Assembly (NCBI GenBank): GCA_037976565.1
Contig: CP137666.1
Span: 1,889,495-1,953,494, forward strand
Direction: 5' to 3'
Length of the DNA stretch: 64,000 nt
Origin: Mesocentrotus franciscanus
Taxonomy: Eukaryota; Echinodermata; Echinoidea; Camarodonta; Strongylocentrotidae
Position 1 is the stretch's first letter; the number at the start of each line of letters is the position of its first letter. Below the pieces are notes generated by a model. The model made no database searches. It saw nothing but the letters and a program-made list of their open reading frames with translations, and was not told where the DNA came from. Made by a program: the position numbers and the translations under genes. Positions 1 through 10,110 of the stretch are shown piece by piece.

Positions 1-580
1 TTTGTCAAGAACAACCTTTGTTTAAAAGTATACATAATATTTGAACATGCCAGTAACAATATTCTTTCGTTATCATCAAAGTCACGACGTTGCATTTTCG
101 AGCGAGCTAATCTGGCTGGCTGTAAGCACGAGCTGAAAAGGTCTACAATGAATGACTTCAAGAAATTAACAGCTTTTTTTTTTAATTTGGGAGGTAAATT
201 TCGATCTCCTTTTCATGAAAACTGAAAGGAAAATTAGCTTGATTTGTGATTATTCATATTCGATATATCTATTTAGCTTTTCATCGATGTAGGCCTATGT
301 TTTTATTCACTTCGGTTGGGGTATTCAGATTTCACAGTGATTGATATAAGTATAGACTAAAAGTTTATCATATATATACGCCTACTTGAACTGAACAAGA
401 TGGAATGGTCGATGAAAACAGCTTCCATTATTGATCTATTTGAAATGTAGTTTCTATATTCCATTGATTGAATGCACTATAACCAAATAAAACTGAAGTA
501 CCCATCTATAACAGTTACTTTACTCGTTGAAATGCTCATGGTGATGATGGTATTTATTTCATATCTATAAATGTTCTTTT
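1..580. other. AT-rich sequence, no feature recognised
   Basis: No long open frame, RNA gene or recognisable transposon end is visible here. The stretch ends at the left target-site copy of the adjacent LINE. Confidence 0.5.
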
Positions 581-604
581 CCACCTTTCTGTAAATATGT
601 TGAA

Positions 605-2927
605 TACTTTTTTGTTTGTTGTATAGTGTTTTTTTATCACTTACCCTATGCATTTGATAACACGAATTTACAAAACCTCATGAAAATAGATACAACATCA
701 TCTGCATGAAAGTAAATAAATGAGCTTAGTGTAATTACAATAGAAGTATCAAGAATCAATGTGGGGAGAAAACCATCCCCCCACTGGACTAGCACTGGAC
801 TTGAGAAAAAGCAATAACGTTTTCTACTTTTACCAAATATGTAATTTCTGATTTAATCTGAGTAAAATATATATATCACAGTTTTTACATCTGGTTCGAA
901 AAATAAAATGTATAAGTTGTTGTTTTTAGTTTTTACGGCGCTATCATTCAAAATATGAATATTTAGGACTACGCCATCTCAGTTGAGTTTTTGAAAAGTA
1001 AAAATCGTAGTAAAAGCAATTACTTACTTTTATGCATACGGCCCAATGGCAAAAAGATCGAGAGAACGTAACACATTTGTATTATAGTCTTTACAAACTT
1101 CAAAATAAACTTTTGAAATTTTCATTTTTTCTTTTAGTCTTGAACACTTACACTACCAGCGTTATACCATATTTTGTAGAAAACAAATTTTCCTGCTATA
1201 TTTATGAACGAGTAGTTCCAAATTGGCTGAGCTAAAATTTCTTTATATTTAACTGGATTGTAGTGTCCAGGCTTTGAGTACTACATCTGCCCAAAAAGAA
1301 CTAGATGAGATGTTTGTCACATCCTTCATACGTAAATTACCGTCAAACACAAACGTGTCACCATTCTTTTCGAAACAAATAAATGTTTCGCAAGCATTTT
1401 CCACTAACAATGTCTGTCTTGTACAAAAATTCTTTACACGCATGTAATTTTGAGGGAAAACAAAAATGTTTTTACATGCAGCATATTTCATCTACCGTCG
1501 ATATAAATGTTATACATTACCCTTCGCTTAATCCAATCAGTTTTACCATTCCTTAAAACTCTTCTTCTGTAGTAATTCGAAAAAGAAATTTGATGGATCT
1601 TGAATAATGCTAAAAGATAATTAAAAAATTGGTATTACGGTGATCTTACTGAGTAGAGACAGATAATGCGAGCTCCAAACTTTTAGTTTATTTAACCTAT
1701 CTGTTTCATTTACCTTCGCCTTGAAATACAAGTTATGAAAGTTGTAATCCTCACTTAGCGGTATATAAATTCCAAGATAGTAAAAGTAATCTGATAAGGC
1801 CCTAATCAGACAATATTACTTTTTCTCAGCATTTACCTTCAACCCTAAAAAATAATGTTTATAAACAAGGCTAAAATATCGAAGCCTCTCCTAAGATTTA
1901 ATTCAACGGCAGACAGATATATAATGCGTATTGACCAACTCTAATTTCACTCCCGTCTATATCAATTACTCTTATCAAAGTACTTTGTTTCACCATAAAA
2001 CTAACAACTTCAGCCTCAATCTAAAAAAAAGATAGGGCGACAGCCCTGTCTCACACCTCTTGTATCTGAAATGGTTGTGACGAATAGCCATTATTCGAAA
2101 CACAACTGGAAATATTTGTGGACATAAAATCCATCCAGGCAATAAATCAAACGCTTTTTTTCAAATTTGATTGAAGGGTAAACCTGGCACACAATTCTTC
2201 TTACAATATTCAATAACATCTATGAATAATCTGGTATTTTCACCAGTGTCTCTCTTTTTTATGAACCCCGTCTGGTCACAACTTATGATTGATTTCAAAA
2301 CATGTTTGAGCCTATTGTCAAGAATTTTCGCTAAAATGATAAAGATATAGACCACCAGTTCTTTAGATTTAATTGATTTTTATCTTTTGGTGGAAGAAGG
2401 GTTATTATTTATCTTTTCGTGGACATAATTAGCCCTATGGAGAAGCAAAGTTCTTAAAAAAACACTCATTACAGACCTTGCATAAGATATCTATGATAGC
2501 GTACCAGAAAATCCGATAAAAAAAATGTCGGACAGGCCGTCTAAACCTGGTGATTTGTCACATGTCGTAGGTTGAATCGCTTCTAAACATTCTTGTTCGG
2601 TGACAGTCTCTCGAGTTCGTATCATAACATATCATATATATCAGAAAAAAAATCTTCTGTTATTTAAAGCTTCTTTTATCTGGTGCAGAGTCTAATTCAT
2701 TCATTTTTAACTTGACATATTCCCATACACTCCATAGGCCTACATTCACACTCGCATTTTCTTGTAGAGTAGTTACTAATAATTGTGTGCTTGCATCGCT
2801 ATTAAGGTGTTCAGTTTCCAGAAAAGTGGACCTCTCCTTTTGACTGTGCGATTTATATTGATACTGATGGCTGAGTGATCAGTGCGATAGCCATATTGAA
2901 CATCACAGTCTTCTACATATGCCTTTA
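605..2927 (-). mobile_element. 5'-truncated, degenerate LINE (L1/Tx1-like) with 24-bp target-site duplication
   Basis: Read on the - strand, translated pieces match a non-LTR retrotransposon in order. They are the end of an endonuclease (YRTDHSAIS, about 2865-2905), an FWKLNT motif (about 2815), a KSPGLDGLS motif (about 2525-2560), DQTGFIK and GENTRL in an open frame at 2161-2355, and RGVRQGC (about 2040-2070), the RT core. A C-terminal piece with SSFWADV lies at 1249-1491. Stops and frameshifts interrupt the frame throughout, so it is dead. A direct repeat beginning CCACCTTTCT and ending ATGTTGAA flanks it exactly at 581-604 and 2928-2951. A T-rich tract follows the left copy, as expected for the poly(A) end of a - strand insertion. 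Clade assignment is by motif memory only. Confidence 0.85.
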
Positions 2928-2951
2928 CCACCTTTCTGTAAATATGTTGAA

Positions 2952-3394
2952 AAATTGATATATTGTGTTTTACTCAGGGTAAGACCTTTATGCTATCGGT
3001 GAATGGCCTTGCCAACCCTGACAAAATTAGAATAAAAATAATAATTTGAATTTTTACCCGTGGTCCTATTAATAATTTACCAAACCATCCAAATCTCTTG
3101 CCAGTTGTTATCTGGTTAATAAGTACAACCTACGTGTATGTATTGTTAAAAAAATATAAATATGCACCAATACGACGTTACTCATCATACTTGATTGTAC
3201 CCCATTTTTTGCGAATAATATTTTATCTCCTTATTGAGATTTTCACCCCACAAGAAGAAAAAATACATTTGAGAGGTGAGACGTCAGTGTTGAGTAGTTG
3301 AGAATTGCAATGAACATTGATTTCGCAGAATACGACTGGTTGTTGTTTTCCCGCATGTGTAGCAAAGCGAGACTATGGGTGCCATTATTAAAAA
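2952..3394. other. Intergenic, nothing recognised
   Basis: I looked here for a left terminal repeat matching the transposon end at 6064-6087 and found none. No other feature is supported. Confidence 0.4.
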
Positions 3395-4555
3395 CTAGCA
3401 CGTGAAAGAACCTCTATACAGGTTATGGATCATAGTATGTCTGTACTTCTTCGAATCTATATCCCGCATTCGTCGAACATCCTTTTCCACACTCAGGTAA
3501 TACGCAAAGTAACACAGGTACACCCCACAGTCATCCGAGTTGTGCTGACGTGGAGTCGGTACTACCATCATTTGACAGTCAAATGACAAGCCATATTTCT
3601 CTTTCCATAGGCTTCTTACAACTTGCACTGCCAGAACAATCTCTGTGGCATTGTCACCTTGAAGCGAATCAAGCGATACCACCATCTTCTCCTTCGGGTT
3701 AATGGCGATTAGGTACCAGTGGACACCTGTGTTTACTGGAAAGAGCAACCAGTCGCATTCTGCGAGATCAATGAGCCTTGCCATTCTGCGCAGTGACGTC
3801 TCGCCTCTCGAATTTACTTGTTGGTACCATTGGCTGAAGAAAGGGTATATTCTTGGTTGACCATCGTCATTCCTCGACTTCAAATCTATCATCTCAAGGT
3901 AGCCGTTTATGATGACATCATTCAACCAGTTTCTGCCAAGCAGTGTCTGCATATCCCTGTACTTTATGGCAATTTTATTTACTTGCCTCATGACAGCATT
4001 TGGTTTCTTTCGGCAGTTCAATTTGATTGCCTCTATGACGTCATCTCTCACCGCAGACTCTTTTCTTTTTTTACATTTACGTCGCTGTCGTTTCTTGTGA
4101 TCCGCTCTCTCAGTCGGGGTTGTGGTATGAAAGAACTGCTGTTCTGATGTCGAGAACTCTGTTCCACTACCTGGAACTGGTATCTGACGGTTGGTTGAAT
4201 CTCCTGTGTCCGGTCGTACTACTGCCATGCGTTCGTAGATGATCATGTAGCACTGATCATAGACTGCAGATATGTCTTCAGGTCGTGCTGTTTCTATGAT
4301 ATGGTCATCACAAATTATCCACCCACTCTCTGCTGCGGGTTCTCTCACCATCGTTACATAGTGCCCTTGGTCACACGTGTCTCCTTTGTGTACAACTACC
4401 GACTTTAACTGGAAAAGGCACGTCTTCTCGGTATTACCAGCTCCTCCAGAATAGGTCATGACTATCTCATCAGGGGGTTCCACCGGTGCCAGCATTTTTC
4501 CTCGTCCCTGATTCCTCTGCATGACAACCATCAGAAACTGAGGGACAGTCTTCAT
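3395..4555 (-). CDS. USP C-terminal half fused to a Ulp1-like (C48) cysteine protease domain
   Basis: A single frame of 386 residues. Residues 47-110 are the end of a ubiquitin-specific protease fold: VVVHKG then GHY (His65), WIICDD (Asp83/84) and a final YERM strand. These are the His box and acid of the C19 triad. Residues 154-165 are very basic, a possible nuclear localisation signal. Residues 200-386 are a Ulp1/SENP domain: LLGRNWLND, GVHW (His279), SLDSLQG (Asp296), TPRQHNS (Gln337) and DDCGVYLC (Cys343), so the C48 active site is complete. The frame stays open upstream of the first Met to about 4600. There a CDKC pair continues the USP zinc finger of the neighbouring frame, so the real protein is longer and is split by a frameshift. 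Dual USP plus Ulp1 proteins are unusual for host genes, and a transposon origin is plausible. The substrate is unknown. Confidence 0.85.
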   Translation of the reverse strand: MKTVPQFLMVVMQRNQGRGKMLAPVEPPDEIVMTYSGGAGNTEKTCLFQLKSVVVHKGDTCDQGHYVTMVREPAAESGWIICDDHIIETARPEDISAVYDQCYMIIYERMAVVRPDTGDSTNRQIPVPGSGTEFSTSEQQFFHTTTPTERADHKKRQRRKCKKRKESAVRDDVIEAIKLNCRKKPNAVMRQVNKIAIKYRDMQTLLGRNWLNDVIINGYLEMIDLKSRNDDGQPRIYPFFSQWYQQVNSRGETSLRRMARLIDLAECDWLLFPVNTGVHWYLIAINPKEKMVVSLDSLQGDNATEIVLAVQVVRSLWKEKYGLSFDCQMMVVPTPRQHNSDDCGVYLCYFAYYLSVEKDVRRMRDIDSKKYRHTMIHNLYRGSFTC

Positions 4556-4595
4556 CTCCTTCTGTGTTACCCGTAGACCAATATTATGGCACTTG

Positions 4596-5213
4596 TCACA
4601 CGGTGTTCCCTTCTATGAGATCAGGATACCTCGTAACTCTGTCCACCTCGTACTGCAAATTGATATTGTCCCAGTCATGCAGTACCGGTACAATGATTTC
4701 TGTGAACTCATGTCTCCTAATTAATGTTCTTTCATTGCAATTTGTGCATGCTACACACTGTTCCACTTCAAACGTATTAAGTCCGATATTTGACATCATA
4801 GGCCCAACATGCTGCGATATTAACTCATGTGCGTCATTTTGCCGCCCATAAATGAGTCCTTTGTGTCTGGTTGCTGGCAGGCAGAGTACTCGCGAAAGCA
4901 TTTCGATGTCCTCCTCTAGGATGACGTCATTAGTCTTGTATTTCCGGAGGAATTGGATGATTTCCATGTGCTGGCGATTCGTCCACGATTCATCGGGTGC
5001 ATGTATGAGAGCATCTGCAGCGTTTGTTGAAATCAGTGATTGTATAATTGCATTGAGCCAACAGTTGCTTTGGAAATTTGGAAAGCGATAACGCTGTGTT
5101 CCATGACTCGTCCTTGTTTGCCTCTTTCTCCGTGTCTGGATGTCATCATATTTTCCCTTGTCAAGGTCAGGTATTGAATGGAAAGAACGTTTTAGCTGCT
5201 CGTAGTCCTTCTT
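4596..5213 (-). CDS. N-terminal half of the same USP domain, frameshifted from 3395-4555
   Basis: This open frame (no Met at its upstream edge) begins with a basic stretch. It then shows the USP catalytic Cys box QSNCWLNAIIQSL, with the Cys codon at 5061-5063. The QNDAHEL box follows at about 4825-4845, and CVACTNC (about 4735-4757) supplies the first half of the Zn ribbon. The partner CDKC lies just beyond the stop at 4596-4598, in the frame of the downstream ORF. Loss of about two bases near 4598-4604 would explain the break. Together the two frames give Cys, His and Asp of a complete C19 peptidase followed by a complete C48 peptidase. The break could be a real mutation or a sequencing/assembly error. 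Confidence 0.8.
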   Translation of the reverse strand, partial: KKDYEQLKRSFHSIPDLDKGKYDDIQTRRKRQTRTSHGTQRYRFPNFQSNCWLNAIIQSLISTNAADALIHAPDESWTNRQHMEIIQFLRKYKTNDVILEEDIEMLSRVLCLPATRHKGLIYGRQNDAHELISQHVGPMMSNIGLNTFEVEQCVACTNCNERTLIRRHEFTEIIVPVLHDWDNINLQYEVDRVTRYPDLIEGNTV

Positions 5214-5394
5214 TCACATTCTTTCCTCTTCTTTGGGGTATGTCGCCCTCGCTCCTTGAGGTACCTCTTCGTTTGTTATGCTTCGTCCCCTCATCATTTC
5301 TGGCACCTGACTTGGTTCTCGTGGGCTTGGTGACTGGTACGTCATGATCATCTCCTTTGTCAAGGTCAGGTACTGAATGAATAGAACGTTTTCG
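5167..5394 (-). CDS. Basic linker upstream of the USP domain, second frame break, cut by assembly gap
   Basis: In a third register the - strand encodes a Lys/Arg-rich, low-complexity stretch starting at the gap edge. It contains KRSIHSVPDLDKG. A near copy, KRSFHSIPDLDKG, is encoded downstream in the register of the USP domain, so the protein carries at least two copies of this repeat. The frame must change between about 5170 and 5215. The repeat is also visible as DNA (5159-5194 versus 5358-5394). I read this as the N-terminal region of the USP-Ulp1 protein; the true start lies in the gap or beyond. An intron at the switch cannot be excluded. Confidence 0.5.
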   Translation of the reverse strand, partial: RKRSIHSVPDLDKGDDHDVPVTKPTRTKSGARNDEGTKHNKRRGTSRSEGDIPQRRGKNVKEGLRAAKTFFPFNT

Positions 5395-5894
5395 NNNNNN
5401 NNNNNNNNNNNNNNNNNNNNNNNNNNNNNNNNNNNNNNNNNNNNNNNNNNNNNNNNNNNNNNNNNNNNNNNNNNNNNNNNNNNNNNNNNNNNNNNNNNNN
5501 NNNNNNNNNNNNNNNNNNNNNNNNNNNNNNNNNNNNNNNNNNNNNNNNNNNNNNNNNNNNNNNNNNNNNNNNNNNNNNNNNNNNNNNNNNNNNNNNNNNN
5601 NNNNNNNNNNNNNNNNNNNNNNNNNNNNNNNNNNNNNNNNNNNNNNNNNNNNNNNNNNNNNNNNNNNNNNNNNNNNNNNNNNNNNNNNNNNNNNNNNNNN
5701 NNNNNNNNNNNNNNNNNNNNNNNNNNNNNNNNNNNNNNNNNNNNNNNNNNNNNNNNNNNNNNNNNNNNNNNNNNNNNNNNNNNNNNNNNNNNNNNNNNNN
5801 NNNNNNNNNNNNNNNNNNNNNNNNNNNNNNNNNNNNNNNNNNNNNNNNNNNNNNNNNNNNNNNNNNNNNNNNNNNNNNNNNNNNNNNNNNNNNN
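5395..5894. other. Assembly gap of exactly 500 N
   Basis: The round length suggests a placeholder rather than a measured size. It interrupts the USP-Ulp1 gene on the left, and on the right it begins directly inside a transposon end. Two frames read across it as X only and are artefacts. Confidence 0.99.
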
Positions 5895-6087
5895 AGCGGG
5901 ACCGCCAATTACATCGCTAAAATGTGATATTTAAGGATACATTTTCCTTTGCAAATGTGGTTCTCCAGTGACTCGGGCATGTTATTGTCTGTGTGTGATA
6001 TGTCATGTGATATGCTAGTATGCAATATATTTTAAAGGGATTTTACCGTGCATCCAACGGACCGGCTGAAAACTGCCTCCTCTACTC
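5895..6087 (+). mobile_element. Right end of a TA-flanked DNA transposon (same family as 47184-47925)
   Basis: Sequence from 5895 aligns almost base for base with 47722-47925. It ends in the same terminus, GAAAACTGCCTCCTCTACTC (6068-6087), followed by TA (6088-6089). The left part is missing, either in the gap or beyond. Because the USP-Ulp1 gene reads away from this end just across the gap, it may be the cargo of a larger member of the family; this is inference. Confidence 0.75.
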
Positions 6088-6406
6088 TAGATCTACTTGT
6101 CATGAAGACACGACAAATAAAAAATGGGACAAGTCATTGGTTAATGTCTGCGCAAAGCTGGCTGCATTAAAAAGGACATCTGCACATGCACCAATGATAT
6201 TAAAGTTGATAAGGCTTAGTTTAACATGAAAGATAACATCATTTTCCAGACACACAACCTAACCCCCAACTTTCTGTCCGATTCAACCACATTCAACCAC
6301 ATAGTTCAAGATGTATTTATTCCACTTGATTTAGATCCGGTATTCCAACTTGCCACTTTTTTTACATCACAGTCTTTATTTATTTTTTGATAAAATCTAA
6401 ACTCAC

Positions 6407-6569
6407 CATCTGCCGAAGCAGCAACAAGATTTCTTGTGTAAGGTAGTGTGTTCTGTGGGGATATCCTCGATTCTATACTGTTCTCTGCAGCGGGCTCGCA
6501 GCTTGCAGTCGAGAGAAATGGACTCGAGAAGTGGTTGCGCTTAGCGCTGTCAATTACTGATTGAAACAT
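6407..6569 (-). CDS. Putative first coding exon of an unidentified - strand gene
   Basis: The exon has a pyrimidine-rich acceptor (TTTTTTCAG ending at 6577) and an ATG at 6569. It runs 54 codons (MFQSVIDSAKRNHF...) to a strong donor GTGAGT directly after 6407. A leader exon would end at 6698 with donor GTAAGT (6697-6692), giving a 121-bp intron. If the donor at 6407 is not used the frame closes at 6306 (88 residues). The C-terminal LVAASADGEFRFYQ faintly recalls a WD-repeat strand, but I do not recognise the protein. Continuing exons would have to lie in or beyond the transposon and gap to the left. The gene may therefore be truncated. Confidence 0.35.
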
Positions 6570-6704
6570 CTTGAATCTGAAAAAAGGTATACATAGATAA
6601 TCCTCAAATATCAATCTATCACTCCACACAAATAAATTTACTTTTGATTAAGGCAAAGAGGACAAAATCTAGACATTTTCAAAGGTCGTGTACTTACGTG
6701 TTGG

Positions 6705-6850
6705 TCAATTGATTGGGAAAGATGACGGACGTGTGATCAGCGCATGTTCTGTAAAACGCCGGTTCCTGTATGTGACGTCATCAATAGAAATGTGAGCGTG
6801 CATGCGCAGTTCATGTAGGCGCATGCACTGCATACTGACGTATGACCCCA
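6705..6850 (-). promoter_or_regulatory. Probable promoter with CRE and NRF1-like sites
   Basis: Directly upstream of the putative leader exon ending at 6698 is a CpG-containing stretch. It holds a perfect CRE core TGACGTCA (6774-6781) and two NRF1-like motifs, GCATGCGCAG and GGCGCATGC (about 6800-6830). This arrangement is typical of housekeeping promoters in animals. It is assigned from motifs only. Confidence 0.4.
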
Positions 6851-7195
6851 GCTAGTCTTTTACACAGACATTCTCTGGGCTTGATACAGCATGCACATGA
6901 CACACGGAAGAACGATATACTAGTACTAAGCCCGGGTACTAAGTCTCGTTTTACAACCGACCCGTACCATAGGGCATTTCGCTGACGAACTCTTTATTTA
7001 GAATCAGCGACGATAAAACCAAGGGGACCGGGGGCCTCATGCTTCCTTCTATTTTTTCCAAACTAGAAACTAAGAAAAATATCCTCCTGCAATAAAAAAG
7101 TGCCCCTTCCACAAATGCTCCCTCCATAATAGAATTAATGTTCCTTCTTCTTCTTCTGATTAAGTCTGCCTCCTTCAATTGATTGAAGATTCTTG
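6851..7195. other. Nothing recognised
   Basis: Unique-looking sequence between the putative promoter and the first hAT element. Short open frames have no recognisable content. Confidence 0.4.
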
Positions 7196-7203
7196 CAAAC
7201 TAT

Positions 7204-8287
7204 CAGGGCGGCGATCCCGGGGGACGGGGGACACGTCCCCCCTCATTTTGTGGAGGATCGTCCCCCCTGAAAATTTGAAAAAGTGCAAAAAAACACACTT
7301 TTAGGCTCTGGAGGGCCCAAGAGTGCAGCGTTTAGACAAATAAAAATGCAAAAATCTTCTCACTCGGGCTACACTCCCTCGTATAATATCCTTCAAAATG
7401 TACATGTAGATATTGTATAAAACTGAAGTGTACAAAATTAAAGTATATTGCTTGTTTTTATACTATAGTTTTTATAATACTACAAAAAACTTCAAAAACT
7501 GTGAGGGGTAGTCACTTCTGTCACCTTCTATGCTCCCTCGCACTGGCGTACTGATGGGGGCTTGGGGCAGTTGCCCCCAATAAAATTAAAGGGGTTTATT
7601 TCTAATTCGATGCCAGTGATTTACGAATGTTGTTGAAATGGCATGATTTTCCCTGAGCTTCCGGGGGCTCTGCCCCCTGGACCCCACCAAGAGCCCTTAA
7701 GCGTGCCTCTGGTGGCTCATCTGACCGTAATTAAATGCCTAAAACCCTGAGCTTCGGGGCTCCGCCCCTGACCTAGGGCCCTAAGGCGGGCCCTTGGATG
7801 CTCATCTGATCGTAATTTAATGCTTAAAACCCTTGAGCTTCTAGGGCTCCGCCCCCAGACCCCACTCCGATTAATGTCCTGCATGCCTAGTGACACAAAT
7901 AAGGTATCAAAATACGCTCATCTGAACGTAATTAAATGCCTAAAACCCTGAGCTTCCGGGGCTCCGCCCCTGGACCCCACCAGGAGCCCTAAGCCGGGCC
8001 CCTGGTTGCTCATCTGACCTTAATTAAATGCCTAATACCCCCGAGCTTCATGGGGCTTCGCCCCTGGACCCCAAGCCAATTTACGCTCCACTTGCTTTGC
8101 TCTACCTGATCGTTAATACCTAGCCCCCCACTTTGAAAAAACGTTCCACGGGGCCTTCATGTAACATGTAAGAATGGTGGTGATGCAGATTTTTCTTCTG
8201 CCCCCAAACGTTTTTGGTCATTACGCCACTGCTCCCTCGTCCCTCGCATTTCGTCCCCCCGGTCATGAGAAGAAATCGCCGCCCCTG
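7204..8287 (+). mobile_element. Non-autonomous hAT element, family A copy 1
   Basis: Terminal inverted repeats are CAGGGCGGCGAT (left) and ATCGCCGCCCCTG (right), and the 8-bp target duplication CAAACTAT at 7196-7203 and 8288-8295 is exact. There is no transposase. The outer shell is interrupted by a second hAT element (7541-8231). Repeated hAT-type ends and 8-bp duplications are the family signature. The left terminus has lost one G relative to copy 2 at 12578. Confidence 0.92.
7541..8231 (+). mobile_element. hAT element nested inside family A copy 1 (family C)
   Basis: Inner termini are CACTGGCGTACTGA and CATTACGCCACTG, with an exact 8-bp duplication CTCCCTCG at 7533-7540 and 8232-8239. The interior consists of several imperfect tandem copies of a roughly 90-bp unit built around GAGCTTCCGGGGCTCCGCCC. 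The same inner element occurs at 12958-13562 and, degenerate, at about 25090-25833. Confidence 0.85.
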
Positions 8288-8295
8288 CAAACTAT

Positions 8296-8760
8296 GTGTG
8301 TGAACCGCAATTTGCGTCCATTGGAGTGCTTTTTACATTATAATACAGTTTATTTACAAAATATTTACAAGCTCATGTATAGAATGGAGGGAGACTAGCC
8401 ACTGTCACCGTCTGCAGTCGACCACGGAAGGCTCCAACAGATGGCGCTGCAACGATTTCTGAGGGCAGGGAATTCCTCCTGAGGTAAAAATGTTCCTCTA
8501 CATAAACTGGAGATACTATATTTACTTTTTTTTCTTCGTTGTCTGTTGTTTTTATCGTTTGTTTATATTATTTTGTTTTCCATATGGCATTTTCCTTATT
8601 AAAGGGGGTGGAAACGGCATTTATTCCGAAGTGTTCTTTCGGCACCACATTTTCCTGAAAAGGATGCAGAATTATAATTTCACGAGTTACCAGAAAGTGT
8701 GACAAATAATATAACGGCAGCCTCCATGGCTGAATGAAAGGCATATGGGTATATCAGGCA
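8296..8760. other. Nothing recognised
   Basis: Spacer between two hAT elements. It is T-rich around 8530-8580 and has no supported gene. Confidence 0.4.
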
Positions 8761-8768
8761 GGAATAGA

Positions 8769-10102
8769 CAGAGGCGGCGCTACCCGGGGCAGGGGGCACT
8801 GTGCCCCGACCCCCAAGCGCCCATTTTTACATAGAAAAGTGCCCCTTTTACTTTGTAAAACTGCCCCTTCCCCTTTTCATTTATGATAAGTGCCCCTTTT
8901 ATTCTTATACGTGCCCCTTTTCCTTCGACAAGTTCCCATATTCCTTTGCAGTAAGTGTCCATTTTCCATACTCATAAGTGCCCTTTTTAATCTCTAGTAA
9001 GTGCCCCTATTCAGGTACGATAAGTGCCCCTTTTCACTTTTGATAAGTGCCCCATTCACCTCTGATAGTTGCCCAATTCGAATCTGACAGTAACCCCTTT
9101 TTACTTTGACAAGTGCCCCTTTTCCTTGGTAAGAAGTGCCCCTTCCCCTTTTAATAATTACCCCTTTTCATCTCTGACAAGTGCCCCGTTTATTTTAACT
9201 TGTGCCTATTTTTTTCTTTTTAATAAGAGCCACTTCCCCCTTCTCATAAAAGCCCCCTTTCACCTCCGATAAATGCCCCTATTTAAATCTGATCGGTGCC
9301 CCTTTTCTGTCAACAAATGCATATTTTCCCTTATTATGAATGCCCTTTTTCATTCTCATAAGTGCCCCTTTTCATATCTGATAATTTCCCTATCAAAATC
9401 TGATGGGTGCCCCTTTTCCGTTAACAAAAGTGCCCATTTTCCATCCCTGGTGAGTGCCTTTTTCTGATGTAAGAAGTGCCCCATTTTCACCTCTGATGAT
9501 TACCCATGTATACCTTACTTTCACACGATGAATTTTACCCCTGTGTGAAAAGGCTGAAATGACACGTACTCCTTTTCTTTTCTAATAAGTGACTTATCCC
9601 TTTTAATAAGTGTCCCCTTTTCCTCTCATCATTAAACGTACCCCTAATTTCAAGCAACTAAGAGCAATTTCCCCCAAACCTCGCTCACATTTATAGATGA
9701 TATAATTATGCTACTTATTAAAGGTCTTTTCATACTTCCGTTATAAGAATGTGCTTATAACCCCATCAGGATTGGGTTTTTTTCCTCTTTATAAGATGTA
9801 ACTTTTCGCACCGGACATCACAAATCTTAAAGTTTTCCTCGCTCACTTCGCTGGCTCGCAAATGGATATTCAGACCATCACACCCAACTGCAAAGCATGA
9901 TGGTTATAAGCAAAATCTTGTATATGAGAAACAAATATTGAAATCATCCCTGATAATGTAATCACAATGTAGGGGTATATATACCAATGACTAAAAATGG
10001 TATTTTTTCGCTTTGAGATTTCCCTTTTTAGGTGCCCTTTTTTCAGAAAGTGCCTTTTGTTGGTTGGTGCCCCCCACTTTGGAAGTCGCTCCGCCGCCCC
10101 TT
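8769..10102 (+). mobile_element. Non-autonomous hAT element, family B copy 1
   Basis: Termini are CAGAGGCGGCG and CGCCGCCCCTT, with an exact 8-bp target duplication GGAATAGA at 8761-8768 and 10103-10110. The first 900 bases are a degenerate array of a roughly 25-base unit around AAGTGCCCCTTTTC. The rest is shared with copy 2 at 15337-16683. No coding capacity. Open frames through the array are by-products of the repeat. Confidence 0.92.
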
Positions 10103-10110
10103 GGAATAGA

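Noticed and set aside
8780..9467. ORFs in the GTGCCCCTTTT array
   Set aside because: They are the product of a repeat period inside a hAT element, not a protein.
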